DNA from: Sphingopyxis sp. PET50
GTDB lineage: Bacteria > Pseudomonadota > Alphaproteobacteria > Sphingomonadales > Sphingomonadaceae
Assembly: GCF_025244705.1 (NCBI RefSeq)
Contig: NZ_CP104207.1
Coordinates: 1,054,001-1,118,000 of the forward strand
Length of the DNA: 64,000 nucleotides
Direction of reading: 5' to 3'
Shown here: positions 37,439 to 47,060 of the stretch, piece after piece
Numbering within the stretch: position 1 is the stretch's first letter
Layout of the letters: every line of letters begins with the position of its first letter
Position numbers and translations under genes: made by a program
The notes under the pieces: model-generated
The model's database searches: none
What the model saw: the letters and a program-made list of their open reading frames with translations, nothing else
Told to the model about the DNA's origin: nothing

Positions 37439-39535
37439 ATGGGGGCGCTCGCGGACTTTTCGGCCGTGGTGGCGGGGGTAACCTTTGCCGGCTTCGCGGC
37501 GGTGACGCTGTGGCTGATGCTGCGGCCGCGCGCGCGGATGGCGGCGCTGATGCCGAGCTTCGGCTGGCTCATCGCGGCGGCGGGCGGCATGACCCTGTGG
37601 AGCGCGGGTATCTGGTGGGCCGGTCCGGCGTCGCCGGAGGCCTTTGCCGCACGCACATTGTCGAACGTGGCGGTGCTGGGCTGGCTGAGCGCGACCTTCT
37701 GGAACGCGCGCGCGCCGATGTCGCGTCCGCTGCGGCTGATCCTGCGGCTGATCGCCACGCAGTTGCTGGTCGCCGCGGTCTTTGCGGCCGCCGTCTGGAC
37801 GCGCCAGGGCGCGGCGGCGGGCGCGTGGATCGGACCGGGCCTGTCGATCGTCATGATGATCGCGGCGTCGGGCGGGCTGCTGCTCGTCGACAGCGGGGTG
37901 CGGCACGCCAGCGCCGGCCTGCGCATGCCCCTGCTCGCCGTCGCGGGCGGCTTTGCGATGCTGTGGGCCTATGAGCTCAATATCGGTTTCATCGGCGTGA
38001 TGACCGGGACGTCGGCGCGGACGCTGATCCTGCTGCTGCCCGCGGTCGTGCTGTTGACGCTGCCCACCTTTGTCCTCGCGGCGATGGATGTCGGGCGCGA
38101 GCGGATGCGTCTGTCGCGCACCGCCGCGACGCGCACGATCCTGTTGATGGGGGGCGCCAGCTATCTGGTGCTGATCGGGCTGGCCGGCGCGGTCGCGCGG
38201 ACGATCGGCGGCAACTATGCCGAACTGGCGCAGAGCCTGTCGCTGATCGTCGCACTGGGGGCGGGCGGCCTGCTCCTCGCCTCGGCGCGCGCGCGGGCGT
38301 GGCTGTCGGTGATGATCTCGAAGCATTTTTTCGAGCATCGCTATGATTATCGCGCCGAATGGATGCGCTTCACCGCGACGCTGGCGCGCACCGACCATCG
38401 GGAGGGCGAGGGGGACGGCGACCTGCACCGCCGCGTCGCCAGGGCGCTGGCCGAGCTGACCGGGAGCCCCGGAGCGCTGCTGATGAGCCCCGACGCGCAG
38501 GGCCATTACCGCGTCGTCGACCGCTGGCACTGGAGCGCGGACGCGGACGCCGACCGCGCGCTGTCGCTGCGCTCGGCCTTCATGCTGCAGGACTCGGGAC
38601 ATATCGTCGACCTCGACGCGGTGCGCCGCGGCGCGACCACCGCGGGCGGGCAGGATCTGGCGATCCCCGACTGGCTGATCGCCGACACGCGCGCATGGGT
38701 GGTGGTGCCGGTGCTCCATTTCCAGCGGATGATCGCGATCGTCATCCTGCACCGCCCGCCGGTGTCGCGCGCGCTCGACTGGGAGGATCTCGACGTGCTG
38801 CGCATCGCAGGGCGGCAGGCGGGGAGCTACCTCGCCGAATCGCAGAGCCAGGCGGCCTTGTCGGAGGCGAAACGCTTCGACGAGTTCAACCGCCGCTTCG
38901 CCTTCATCATGCACGACATCAAGAATCTGGCGAGCCAGCTCGCCCTGCTCGCGCGCAATGCGGAGCGCCACGCCGACAAGCCGGAATTCCGCGCCGACAT
39001 GGTCGAGACGCTGAAGCTGTCGGCGGGCCGCCTGTCCGACCTGCTCGCGCGCCTGTCGCCGCGCGAGCGCGGGCGCGCGGCGGAGGCGGGGCAGGTGATG
39101 ATCGAGCCGCTGCTCGACGGCATCGCGGCGCAGATGCGCCCGCGCCGGACGCTGTCGGTGGGCTGCGAGGTCGGGCTGTCGGCCTGGGCCGACGATGCGT
39201 CGGTGCGCCAGATCGTCGAGCAGCTGGTGACCAATGCGATCGACGCCTCGGCCGACGATGCGCCGGTGCAGCTGATCGCGGCGCGCGAGGCGGGGCGGGT
39301 GCGGATCGACATCCTCGACCAGGGCGAGGGCATGAGCCGCGAGTTCATCCGCGACGGCCTGTTCAAACCGTTCGTGTCGACGAAGGAGGGCGGCTTCGGT
39401 CTCGGCGCCTTCGAGGCGCTGCAACTGGCGCAGGCGATCGGCGGGGCGATCGACGTGACGAGCGAACCCGGCGAGGGGAGCCGGTTCACCCTGTGGCTGC
39501 CCGCCGCGGGCGAAGACTGGATGAAAGTGGCATGA
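37439..39535 (+). CDS. prsK: PEP-CTERM/XrtA system sensor histidine kinase PrsK
   Basis: A 698-residue membrane kinase. About eight helices span residues 5-300, followed by a GAF-like domain (residues about 320-460, WVVVPVLHFQRMIAIVILHR). The phospho-acceptor box FAFIMHDIKNLASQLALLAR carries HDIKN, the form characteristic of PrsK. The ATPase domain has QLVTNAIDASADDAPVQL (N box), DILDQGEGMSREFI (G1), and KEGGFGLGAFEALQLAQAIG (G2). It starts two bases after the sugar transferase stop and overlaps prsR by four bases. It presumably phosphorylates PrsR to control extracellular polymer genes. Confidence 0.92.
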   Translation: MGALADFSAVVAGVTFAGFAAVTLWLMLRPRARMAALMPSFGWLIAAAGGMTLWSAGIWWAGPASPEAFAARTLSNVAVLGWLSATFWNARAPMSRPLRLILRLIATQLLVAAVFAAAVWTRQGAAAGAWIGPGLSIVMMIAASGGLLLVDSGVRHASAGLRMPLLAVAGGFAMLWAYELNIGFIGVMTGTSARTLILLLPAVVLLTLPTFVLAAMDVGRERMRLSRTAATRTILLMGGASYLVLIGLAGAVARTIGGNYAELAQSLSLIVALGAGGLLLASARARAWLSVMISKHFFEHRYDYRAEWMRFTATLARTDHREGEGDGDLHRRVARALAELTGSPGALLMSPDAQGHYRVVDRWHWSADADADRALSLRSAFMLQDSGHIVDLDAVRRGATTAGGQDLAIPDWLIADTRAWVVVPVLHFQRMIAIVILHRPPVSRALDWEDLDVLRIAGRQAGSYLAESQSQAALSEAKRFDEFNRRFAFIMHDIKNLASQLALLARNAERHADKPEFRADMVETLKLSAGRLSDLLARLSPRERGRAAEAGQVMIEPLLDGIAAQMRPRRTLSVGCEVGLSAWADDASVRQIVEQLVTNAIDASADDAPVQLIAAREAGRVRIDILDQGEGMSREFIRDGLFKPFVSTKEGGFGLGAFEALQLAQAIGGAIDVTSEPGEGSRFTLWLPAAGEDWMKVA

Positions 39536-40920
39536 TGAAGAAGGACGGCGCCGAAGCACCGCGCAAGCTGCTGGTGGTCGAGGACGACCCGGGGCTGCAG
39601 ACGCAGCTCAAATGGGCCTATGAGGATTATCAGGTGCTGGTCGCGGGCGACCACGACGCGGCGATCGAGCTGCTGCGCGCCGAGGAGCCCGATGTGGTGA
39701 CGCTCGACCTTGGCCTGCCACCCGATCCCGACGGGACGCGCGAGGGGTTCCGGACGCTGAAGGCGATCCTCGAAATGAAGCCCGACACCAAGGTGATCGT
39801 CGTGTCGGGGCATGGCGAGCGCGCGAGCGCGCTGAACGCCATCGCGCAGGGCGCGTGGGATTTCTATCAGAAGCCGATCGACATCGACGAGCTGGGGCTG
39901 ATCGTGCGGCGGGCCTTTCATGTCCGCGAGCTGGAGGTCGAGAATGCCCGGCTGGCCGAACAGGGCGCGAACGACAACCGCGTGCTCGGCGGCATGATCA
40001 CCGGCGCGCCCGAGATGCTGAAGGTCGCGCGCACGATCGAACGCGTCGCCAATCTCGACGTGTCGGTGATGCTGCTCGGCGCGAGCGGGACCGGCAAGGA
40101 ATTGCTGGCGCGCGGGCTGCACGAGGCGAGCGGGCGGCGCGACGGCGCGTTCGTCGCGATCAACTGCGCCGCCATTCCCGAAAACCTGCTCGAAAGCGAA
40201 TTGTTCGGGCACGAAAAGGGCGCCTTCACCGGCGCGGTCAAGACCACCGAGGGCAAGATCGAGCTGGCGCATGGCGGCACGCTCTTCCTCGACGAGGTCG
40301 GCGACATTCCGCTGCCGCTGCAGGTCAAATTGCTGCGTTTCCTGCAGGAAAGGACGATCGAGCGGATCGGCGGGCGCAAGTCGATCGCGGTCGATACCCG
40401 CATCGTCTGCGCGACGCACCGCGACCTCGACGCGATGATCGCGGCGCAGAGTTTCCGCGACGACCTCTATTACCGGCTCGCCGAGATGGTGGTGAAGATC
40501 CCCTCGCTCGTCGAGCGGCCGGGCGACGCGGTGCTGCTCGCGCGCCACTTCCTCCACCAATATGCGCCCGAGATGAATCCCGGCGTGCGCGGTTTCGCGC
40601 CCGACGCGCTGCAGGCGATCGACGAGGCGCGCTGGCCGGGCAATGTCCGCGAGCTGGAAAACCGCATCAAGCGCGCGGTGATCATGGCCGACGGCAAGCT
40701 GGTCGCGAAGGACGACCTCGATCTTGCCGGCGCGGCGGCGAACGACGGCGAGGAAAGCTGGCTCAACCTGCGCAGCGCGCGCGAGGCGGCCGACCGGGTC
40801 GCGATCCGCCGCGCGATGATGCAGAGCGAGGGCAATATCTCCGCCGCCGCCAAGCTGCTCGGGATCAGCCGCCCGACGCTTTACGACCTGCTCAAGCAAT
40901 ATCGGATGCAGGCGGCCTGA
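39532..40920 (+). CDS. prsR: PEP-CTERM-box response regulator PrsR (sigma-54 activator)
   Basis: A 462-residue NtrC-family regulator. The receiver domain has acidic pair EDD near residues 17-19, phospho-acceptor Asp59 ([10 protein letters not shown]) and lysine in YQKPIDI. The AAA domain has Walker [17 protein letters not shown], an intact GAFTGA loop ([12 protein letters not shown]), Walker [15 protein letters not shown] and R-fingers near [12 protein letters not shown]. The Fis-type HTH is [20 protein letters not shown]. It is thus a competent sigma-54 activator, unlike the altered regulator at 59863. Translation is coupled to prsK (ATGA overlap). Confidence 0.93.
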   Translation: MMKKDGAEAPRKLLVVEDDPGLQTQLKWAYEDYQVLVAGDHDAAIELLRAEEPDVVTLDLGLPPDPDGTREGFRTLKAILEMKPDTKVIVVSGHGERASALNAIAQGAWDFYQKPIDIDELGLIVRRAFHVRELEVENARLAEQGANDNRVLGGMITGAPEMLKVARTIERVANLDVSVMLLGASGTGKELLARGLHEASGRRDGAFVAINCAAIPENLLESELFGHEKGAFTGAVKTTEGKIELAHGGTLFLDEVGDIPLPLQVKLLRFLQERTIERIGGRKSIAVDTRIVCATHRDLDAMIAAQSFRDDLYYRLAEMVVKIPSLVERPGDAVLLARHFLHQYAPEMNPGVRGFAPDALQAIDEARWPGNVRELENRIKRAVIMADGKLVAKDDLDLAGAAANDGEESWLNLRSAREAADRVAIRRAMMQSEGNISAAAKLLGISRPTLYDLLKQYRMQAA

Positions 40921-40921
40921 G

Positions 40922-42760
40922 TTGCGCCGCCTTCGTATCTGGATCGGCGCCCTGTGCGGCGCGCTGTTGCTGGCGGGGTGCGGCGAGCCGCGTCCGGTGA
41001 GCCCGCGCGCCGCGCTCGAACAAAGGCGCGTCGCGCTGCAGAAGGAACTCGCCGACGATCCGGAACAGCTCGCGCAGCAGGTCGAACTGGCGCGCGTGCT
41101 GTTCAGGCTCGGCGACGGGGTCGGCGCCGAGGCGGCGGTGCATGCGGCGCTCGGCGCTGGCGGCGACGAGGCGGCGCTGCGGCCGCTGGCGGCGAAGGCG
41201 GCGGCGATGCAGGGCGACGGCGACCGCGCCTTCCGCATCCTCGATGCCGGACCGATCGCGCCCGAGATGATCGGCGAGGCGGCGTGGGTCGCGGGCAACG
41301 TCCATCTGGACAACGGCGATCTCGGCGCCGCGCGCGACGCGTTCGACCGGGCGGTGCGGGACCTGCCGCGCGCGTCGGACCTGTGGGTCGATGTCGCGCG
41401 CTTTCGCGACGCCAATGCCGATGCGCTGGGCGCGCGCGACGCGGTCGATTATGCGATCGAGCTCGACAAGGCGAACAGCGCGGCGCTGGCCTACAAGGCG
41501 AACCTCGTCCGCGCCCAGTCGGGACTGATGGCGGCGCTGCCCTGGTACGACAAGGCACTCGCCGCCGATCCGGACAATGCCGGCGCGCTGATCGACCAGG
41601 CCGCGACGCTCGGCGACCTCGGGCGCTACAGGGACATGCTGGTATCGCTGCGCCGTGCCGCGACGCTGGTGCCCGGCAATGCGCAAATCTATTATTTGCA
41701 GGCAGTGCTCGCGGCGCGGGCGGGCAATTACCGGTTGGCGCGCAGCCTGCTCCAGCGAACGCGCGGCCGGATGGACGACGAACCGGGGTTCATGCTGCTC
41801 AGCGCGGTCGTCGAGCTCGAACTCGGCGGCGAGGCGGTCGCGGCGACCTGGGCTGACCGGCTGATCGACGTGCAGCCCGAAAACCTCGCCGCGCGCCGTA
41901 TCCTCGCCGTGTCCGAATGGGCGGGGGGAGATGCCGATGGCGCCGCCGAAGCGCTGACGCCGATCGTGTCGCGCGCCGACGCCGACAGCTGGTCGCTGCT
42001 GCTCGCGGCCAGGGTCGCGGCCGAGCTGGGGCAGAAGGCGGCGTCGGCCGAATATCAGGAGCGGGCGGCGGCGCTGGCGCCGGGCGAGGCGGCGCCCTTC
42101 GCGCCCGACGGGTTCGGCCTGGCGGCGGGTGCCGACGCCGAGCCGCTCAACCCCGCGAAGGTGATTCCGGCGATGGAAGCCGAAATGGCGAGCGGCAACG
42201 CGGCGCGGGCGCTGTCGCGCGCGGCGTTGCTGCGCGACGCCAATCGCGGGGTCGCCGACGCGCATATATTGCACGGCGATGCGGCGCTGGCGGCGGGCGA
42301 TACCCGGCTGGCGGTGCAGAGTTTCCGCGCCGCACGCGACCTCGATGCGGGCGAGCGAACGACGCTGCGCCTTGCCAACGCCCTGTTCCGCGCGGGCGAC
42401 CCCGCGGGATCGGGCGCGGCGATCATGGCGCTGCGCGACAGCCAGCCGTCGAGCATCGCCGCCGACCGGCTGGCGGGCTCGCTCGCGATGGACCTTCGGC
42501 ATTGGGACGAGGCGATCACCCATTTCGAGCGCGTGCGCCAGCGGATCGGCAATCGCGACGTCGTCGTGCTGCGCGAATTGTCGAAGGCCTATGCGGCGAA
42601 GCGCGACCGCGCCCGCGCCACCGCGACGATCGCGCTGGCGTACCGGCTGCAGCCGCTCAACGGAGAGATCATGCGGCTTTATGCCGACCAGCTCGCGCAG
42701 GGTGGCGACGTGCGGGGCGCGACGGACCTGCGCGAGAAGATGGAGCAGGTGGGGCGGTAG
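40922..42760 (+). CDS. prsT: TPR-repeat lipoprotein of the XrtA/PEP-CTERM cluster (PrsT-like)
   Basis: A 612-residue lipoprotein (leader RIWIGALCGALLLAGC, cysteine near residue 20) made of tetratricopeptide-like repeats throughout (e.g. GNVHLDNGDLGAARDAFDRA, AALPWYDKALAADPDNAGAL, IYYLQAVLAARAGNYRLARS). TTG at 40922 is the start, immediately after the prsR stop. Position as third gene after prsK-prsR matches the TPR lipoprotein PrsT. It is shorter than the roughly 900-residue PrsT proteins I know from other groups. The role is presumably in polysaccharide assembly or export in the periplasm. Confidence 0.82.
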   Translation: MRRLRIWIGALCGALLLAGCGEPRPVSPRAALEQRRVALQKELADDPEQLAQQVELARVLFRLGDGVGAEAAVHAALGAGGDEAALRPLAAKAAAMQGDGDRAFRILDAGPIAPEMIGEAAWVAGNVHLDNGDLGAARDAFDRAVRDLPRASDLWVDVARFRDANADALGARDAVDYAIELDKANSAALAYKANLVRAQSGLMAALPWYDKALAADPDNAGALIDQAATLGDLGRYRDMLVSLRRAATLVPGNAQIYYLQAVLAARAGNYRLARSLLQRTRGRMDDEPGFMLLSAVVELELGGEAVAATWADRLIDVQPENLAARRILAVSEWAGGDADGAAEALTPIVSRADADSWSLLLAARVAAELGQKAASAEYQERAAALAPGEAAPFAPDGFGLAAGADAEPLNPAKVIPAMEAEMASGNAARALSRAALLRDANRGVADAHILHGDAALAAGDTRLAVQSFRAARDLDAGERTTLRLANALFRAGDPAGSGAAIMALRDSQPSSIAADRLAGSLAMDLRHWDEAITHFERVRQRIGNRDVVVLRELSKAYAAKRDRARATATIALAYRLQPLNGEIMRLYADQLAQGGDVRGATDLREKMEQVGR

Positions 42761-42775
42761 GGCCGCCAGCAGTCT

Positions 42776-42852
42776 CGTCATTGCGAGCGAAGCGAAGCAA
42801 TCCAGGGCGGTTTACGCGGGCCCTGGATTGCTTCGCTTCGCTCGCAACGACG
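42776..42852. repeat. palindromic repeat, family F (CGTCATTGCGAGCGAAGCGAAGC)
   Basis: Arms CGTCATTGCGAGCGAAGCGA (continuing AGCAATCCAGGG) and CCTGGATTGCTTCGCTTCGC (then TCGCAACGACG) form a 77-bp hairpin between prsT and the convergent GntR gene. A terminator role is possible. Confidence 0.9.
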
Positions 42853-42873
42853 GGCGAATGATGGATGGTGGCG

Positions 42874-43221
42874 TCAGGCCTCTGTCAGATCGAGCAGGGT
42901 TCGCGCGTCGAGGCCGATGCGGCGCATCTGTTCGGCGACCGGGGGCCAGACATTCGCCAGGAAATCCTCGCGCATCAGGGTGCGCAGCCGTTCGGTCGCG
43001 CCGTCGGCGACGAACATGCCGACGCCGCGCTTCACGGTGACGAGGCCCTCATCCTGAAAGGTCTGATAGGCCTTGGCGACGGTGAGCGGGTTGGCGCCTT
43101 CCTCCGCGGCGAGGCTGCGCACCGACGGCAGCATGTCGCCGTCGCTGAAGCTGCCGTCGAGGATGGCGTTGGCGATCACGTCGCGCAGACGCTGGTATAC
43201 GGGTTTGGGCTGGTCGAGCAT
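42874..43221 (-). CDS. GntR family transcriptional regulator (YtrA-type)
   Basis: A 115-residue short GntR regulator. The winged-helix domain covers residues 5-75 (PVYQRLRDVIANAILDGSFS, LPSVRSLAAEEGANPLTVAK, AYQTFQDEGLVTVKRGVGMF). A tail of only about 40 residues follows, as in the YtrA subfamily, which usually controls adjacent transport genes. The start is ATG at 43221. The adjacent genes are a nitroreductase on the same strand and the divergent POT transporter. The target is unknown. Confidence 0.9.
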   Translation of the reverse strand: MLDQPKPVYQRLRDVIANAILDGSFSDGDMLPSVRSLAAEEGANPLTVAKAYQTFQDEGLVTVKRGVGMFVADGATERLRTLMREDFLANVWPPVAEQMRRIGLDARTLLDLTEA

Positions 43222-43291
43222 GCCGCTTTAATGCCATAAGACAGCAGCACAGTCAAATCATAAACTTAGCTTTATTGGCGGGCCGTTGAAA

Positions 43292-43874
43292 TTAAATGTC
43301 CCAAGCGCGAACGACTTTGTCATATTCGGGACGAGGGCGTTCGGAGAGGTCGGCAGCCAGCGGTGCCGAGGAAGAAATAGCCGACCACGCGGTCGCCTTC
43401 GCGCGCGCCGAAAGCCGCCACGACGTCGGCGCTGTACGCCGCCCAGCCGGTGAGCCAGCTGCCGACGAAGCCGTGCGCGTGCGCGGCGTGGAGCAGGTTC
43501 ATGCCGACGGCGCCCGCCGACATCTGCTGTTCCCATACCGGGATTTTCGCGCCTGCGACCGGGGTCGAGATGAGGACGAGCAAGGTTGGCGCCTGATGCG
43601 CGAACTGGTCGAGCGCCGACAGGTCGAGGCCCGCGGCGCCGGGGTTTTCCTTCACCCACGCGTCCTTGAGCAGGCTCGCGAATGTTTCGCGCTGGTCATC
43701 GGCGACGGTGACGATGCGCCAGGGCGCGAGCTTGCCATGGTCGGGGGTGCGCAGCGCCAGCGCGATGATATCGCGCAATTGCGCGGCATCGGGGCCGGGC
43801 GCGACCATGGCGCGCGCCTTGCCCGAACGGCGGGTGGCGAGGTGGGCGAGGAGCGAGGAGGTGTCGTTGAACAT
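43292..43874 (-). CDS. nitroreductase family protein, frameshifted near the C-terminus
   Basis: An FMN-dependent nitroreductase-fold protein of the YdjA-like short type. It shows LATRRSGKARAM, IIALALRTPDHGKLAPWRIV, SAGAVGMNLLHAAHAHGFVG and SWLTGWAAYS. The frame as written stops early. With one base skipped near 43360 the C-terminus becomes ADLSERPRPEYDKVVRAWDI ending at 43292, a strong match to the family's SERPRP-type tail. The reconstruction is about 193 residues. The ATG is at 43874. A perfect inverted repeat, a likely operator, lies 39 bp upstream. Confidence 0.85.
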
Positions 43875-43912
43875 GGCGCCGCATGTGGCCTTTCCGGAAC
43901 GCCCTTGCAAGT

Positions 43913-43931
43913 GTTGCGAACGATTCGCAAC
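43913..43931. promoter_or_regulatory. candidate operator GTTGCGAA-CGA-TTCGCAAC
   Basis: A perfect 8-bp inverted repeat with a 3-bp spacer lies in the divergent region between the nitroreductase (start 43874, minus) and POT transporter (start 44066, plus) genes. It lies within likely promoter distance of the nitroreductase gene. The regulator that binds it is unknown; the nearby GntR protein is a candidate. Confidence 0.5.
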
Positions 43932-44065
43932 AAAATCGCGCGCTTAGCCAACCGGTTTCATGCGCAATTAGATTCTTCCCATACGCAATTTTCGCGCTAG
44001 GTTGCCCTATAACCGGGCCGCATCGACGGCACCCAAAGCACAACGATCCTAGGGAAAAGTCGCAC

Positions 44066-45650
44066 ATGACCAAAGCCTACGCCCAGCACGGGGACTCCGC
44101 TGGCACGTTCCTCGGCCATCCGAAAGGCCTGTTCGTTCTCTTTTTCGCCGAGATGTGGGAGCGTTTTTCCTATTACGGCATGCGCGCGCTGCTGATTTTC
44201 TATCTCACCAAGCACTGGTTGTTCTCGGATAGTGAATCGGGCGTCATCTACGGCGCCTATACCGCGCTGGTCTATATCACCCCGGTGCTTGGCGGCTATC
44301 TGGCGGACCGATGGCTGGGACAGCGAAAGGCGGTTCTCTATGGCGCGATCCTGCTGACTTTCGGGCATTTCATGATGGGATTCGAGGGTGACGGGGGACA
44401 GGATCCGGCCAGCCTCAACATCTTCTGGCTCGCGCTCGCCTTCATCATCGTCGGGTCGGGCTTCCTGAAAGCCAATATCTCGGTGATCGTCGGCCAGCTC
44501 TATCCGCGCACCGACGTGCGCCGCGATGGCGCCTACACCATCTTCTACATGGGGATTAACCTTGGCGCGGCGCTCGGTTCGCTGCTCTGCGGCTATCTCG
44601 GCGAAACCTATGGCTGGGCCTATGGCTTCGGCGCCGCGGGTTTCGGCATGCTGCTCGGCCTGATCGTCTTCGTCGCGTTCAAGCCCTTGTTGCTCGGTCG
44701 CGGCGAGCCCGAAAATCCGGCGCTGCTAACCGAGAAGAAGTTCGGCATTCCCTTTGAATGGCTGCTCTATGCCGTCGGGCTCGTCGCCGTCGTCATATGC
44801 TGGTGGCTGGTGCAGAACCAGGCGATCGTCGGCACGCTGCTCGGCGCTGCGGGCCTGATCCTCATCGCCTATGTGATTGGCACCGCGGTCATCAAGCTGC
44901 CCGCCGAAGACCGCGACCGCATCTTCGCCGCGATGTTCCTGATCCTCGGTTCGATCCTGTTCTGGGCGCTGTTCGAACAGGCGGGTTCGTCGCTCAATCT
45001 CTTCACCGACCGCTATGTCGACCGCGGCGGGGTGCCGGCTTCGGTGTTCCAGTCGGTCAACGCCATCTACATCGTCCTGCTCGCGCCGCTGTTCGCGGGG
45101 CTGTGGACCTGGCTCGGCCGCAAGGGCATGGAGCCATCGACGCCGGTGAAGTTCGGTCTTGCGATGCTTCAGCTCGGCCTCGGCTTCTATGTCCTCAAAT
45201 GGGGTGCGGCCGCGGTCGGCATGGAAAATGCGACGCCGGTGCTTTTCATCTTCCTCATCTATCTGTTCCATACGACCGGCGAACTGTGCCTCTCGCCCGT
45301 AGGCCTCAGCGCGATGAACCGGCTGGCAGCCGGCGCATATGGCGTCGCTGATCATGGGCACCTGGTTCTTCGCTTCGGCGACGGGCAATTTCGCCGCCGG
45401 CCTGATCGCCGCAGCGACGGGATCGGAAAAGGCGAGCGGCGAAGGCGCCGGCAAGGCGCTGGTGCTCGACGTCTATGGGACGATCGGCCTGTGGGCGGTC
45501 GGCTTCGGTGTCCTCGTCATTCTGGTCTCGCCGCTGATCAAGAAGCTGATGCACCTCGACACGCTGCGCGACGCCGACGATCTGGCGGGCCAGAAGGAAC
45601 TCGCCGAACCGCAGGGCGCCGGCGTCCATCCCGAACGCAAGGGAGCGTAA
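44066..45650 (+). CDS. POT/PTR family peptide:proton symporter, frameshifted
   Basis: An inner-membrane proton-driven di/tripeptide transporter of the PTR2 family, about 527 residues. It opens with GHPKGLFVLFFAEMWERFSY through YGMRALLIFYLT, the family's ExxERFxYYG signature. GSGFLKANISVIVGQLYP and FYMGINLGAALGSLLCGYLG follow, with about twelve to fourteen helices. After CLSPVGLSAMNRLAA one extra base near 45333 shifts the frame. The last helices continue HMASLIMGTWFFASATGNFA to ERKGA at 45650. The following two amidohydrolase genes suggest a peptide uptake-and-degradation unit. Confidence 0.9.
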
Positions 45651-45653
45651 GCG

Positions 45654-47060
45654 ATGATCCGGGGCGTGAGGGCCGACCTGCTGGCCGCGGTGTCGCTGGC
45701 GTTCGCGGGTTGCACCGCGAACAGCGGCGAGGTGGAAACGGCGAGCAGCAAGCCCGCCCCCGAAAAGCCGGTCAAGTTCAACAAGGACCCCTATCCGTCG
45801 ACCTACACCGGCTATCCGACGCGGCTGACGGTCGTGCGGAACGTCACCATCTTCGACGGCGAGGGCGGGCGGATCGACAACGGGTCGATCGTCCTGTCGA
45901 GCGGCAAGGTGGACCGGATCGGCGGTCCCGGCATGGAGCTGCCGACCGACGCCGACGTCGTCGACGGCACCGGCAAATATCTGACCCCCGGCGTGATCGA
46001 CGTTCACAGCCACCTCGGCGATTATCCGAGCCCCAGCGTCGAGGCGCATTCGGACGGCAATGAGGCGACGTCGCCGACCACGCCCGAGGTCTGGTCCGAG
46101 CACAGCGTCTGGCCGCAGGATCCCGGTTTCGGCCGCGCGCTGGCCAATGGCGGCGTGACGACTCTCCAGATCCTGCCGGGCAGCGCCAATCTGATGGGCG
46201 GGCGCTCGATCACGCTCAAGAATGTGCCGGCGCGCACCGTGCAGGGCATGAAATTCCCCGGCGCGCCCTATGGCCTGAAAATGGCGTGCGGCGAGAATCC
46301 GAAGCGCGTCTACGGCAGCAAGGGGCGCATGCCCTCCACCCGCATGGGCAATTTCGCGGTCAACCGCGCGACCTGGGCGAAGGCCGTCGCCTACAAGAAG
46401 AAGCTCGACGAGGGCAAGGCGGTCGATCGCGACCTGGCGATGGAGACGCTGGCGGGCGTGCTGTCGGGCGAAATCCTCGTCCACAATCACTGCTACCGCG
46501 CCGACGAGATGGCGCTGGTGATCGATATGTCGAAGGAGTTCGGCTACAAGGTGTCGGCCTTCCACCACGCGGTCGAGGCATACAAGATCGCCGACCTGCT
46601 GGAAAAGGAAGGCATCTGCGCCGCGATGTGGGCCGACTGGTGGGGCTTCAAGATGGAAGCCTATGACAGCGTGCCCGAAAATATCCCGCTGGTGTACAAG
46701 GCGGGCGCCTGCACCATCGTCCATTCGGACGATGCCAACCAGATCCAGCGGCTGAACCAGGAGGCGGCGAAGGCACTGGCGGCGGGGCGCCGCATGAGGA
46801 TGCAGATCAGCGACGAACAGGCCTGGACCTGGCTGGCGATCAACCCCGCGAAGGCGCTGGGCATCGGCGACCGGACCGGCAGCCTGAAGCCCGGCAAGAT
46901 GGCCGACGTCGTGCTGTGGAACGGCAATCCGTTCAGCGCCTATACGCGGCCCGAGAAGGTGTGGATCGACGGCGCGATGATGTATGACGCGATGGACCCG
47001 AAACGGCGCCCGGTGAGCGATTTCGAGCTGGGCCAGCCGGGTGAGGGAGATGTGAAATGA
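45654..47060 (+). CDS. amidohydrolase family lipoprotein
   Basis: A 468-residue metal-dependent hydrolase of the imidazolonepropionase/D-aminoacylase-like group. It is exported as a lipoprotein (MIRGVRADLLAAVSLAFAGC, Cys20). Metal-binding HxH is in TPGVIDVHSHLGDYPSP. Further histidines lie in ILVHNHCYRADE, KVSAFHHAVEAYK and CTIVHSDDAN (Asp ligand). The C-terminus has the composite beta-strand pattern GSLKPGKMADVVLWNGNPF. It begins three bases after the transporter stop and overlaps the next amidohydrolase (ATGA at 47057). The substrate is unknown, perhaps peptides or cyclic amides. Confidence 0.88.
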   Translation: MIRGVRADLLAAVSLAFAGCTANSGEVETASSKPAPEKPVKFNKDPYPSTYTGYPTRLTVVRNVTIFDGEGGRIDNGSIVLSSGKVDRIGGPGMELPTDADVVDGTGKYLTPGVIDVHSHLGDYPSPSVEAHSDGNEATSPTTPEVWSEHSVWPQDPGFGRALANGGVTTLQILPGSANLMGGRSITLKNVPARTVQGMKFPGAPYGLKMACGENPKRVYGSKGRMPSTRMGNFAVNRATWAKAVAYKKKLDEGKAVDRDLAMETLAGVLSGEILVHNHCYRADEMALVIDMSKEFGYKVSAFHHAVEAYKIADLLEKEGICAAMWADWWGFKMEAYDSVPENIPLVYKAGACTIVHSDDANQIQRLNQEAAKALAAGRRMRMQISDEQAWTWLAINPAKALGIGDRTGSLKPGKMADVVLWNGNPFSAYTRPEKVWIDGAMMYDAMDPKRRPVSDFELGQPGEGDVK

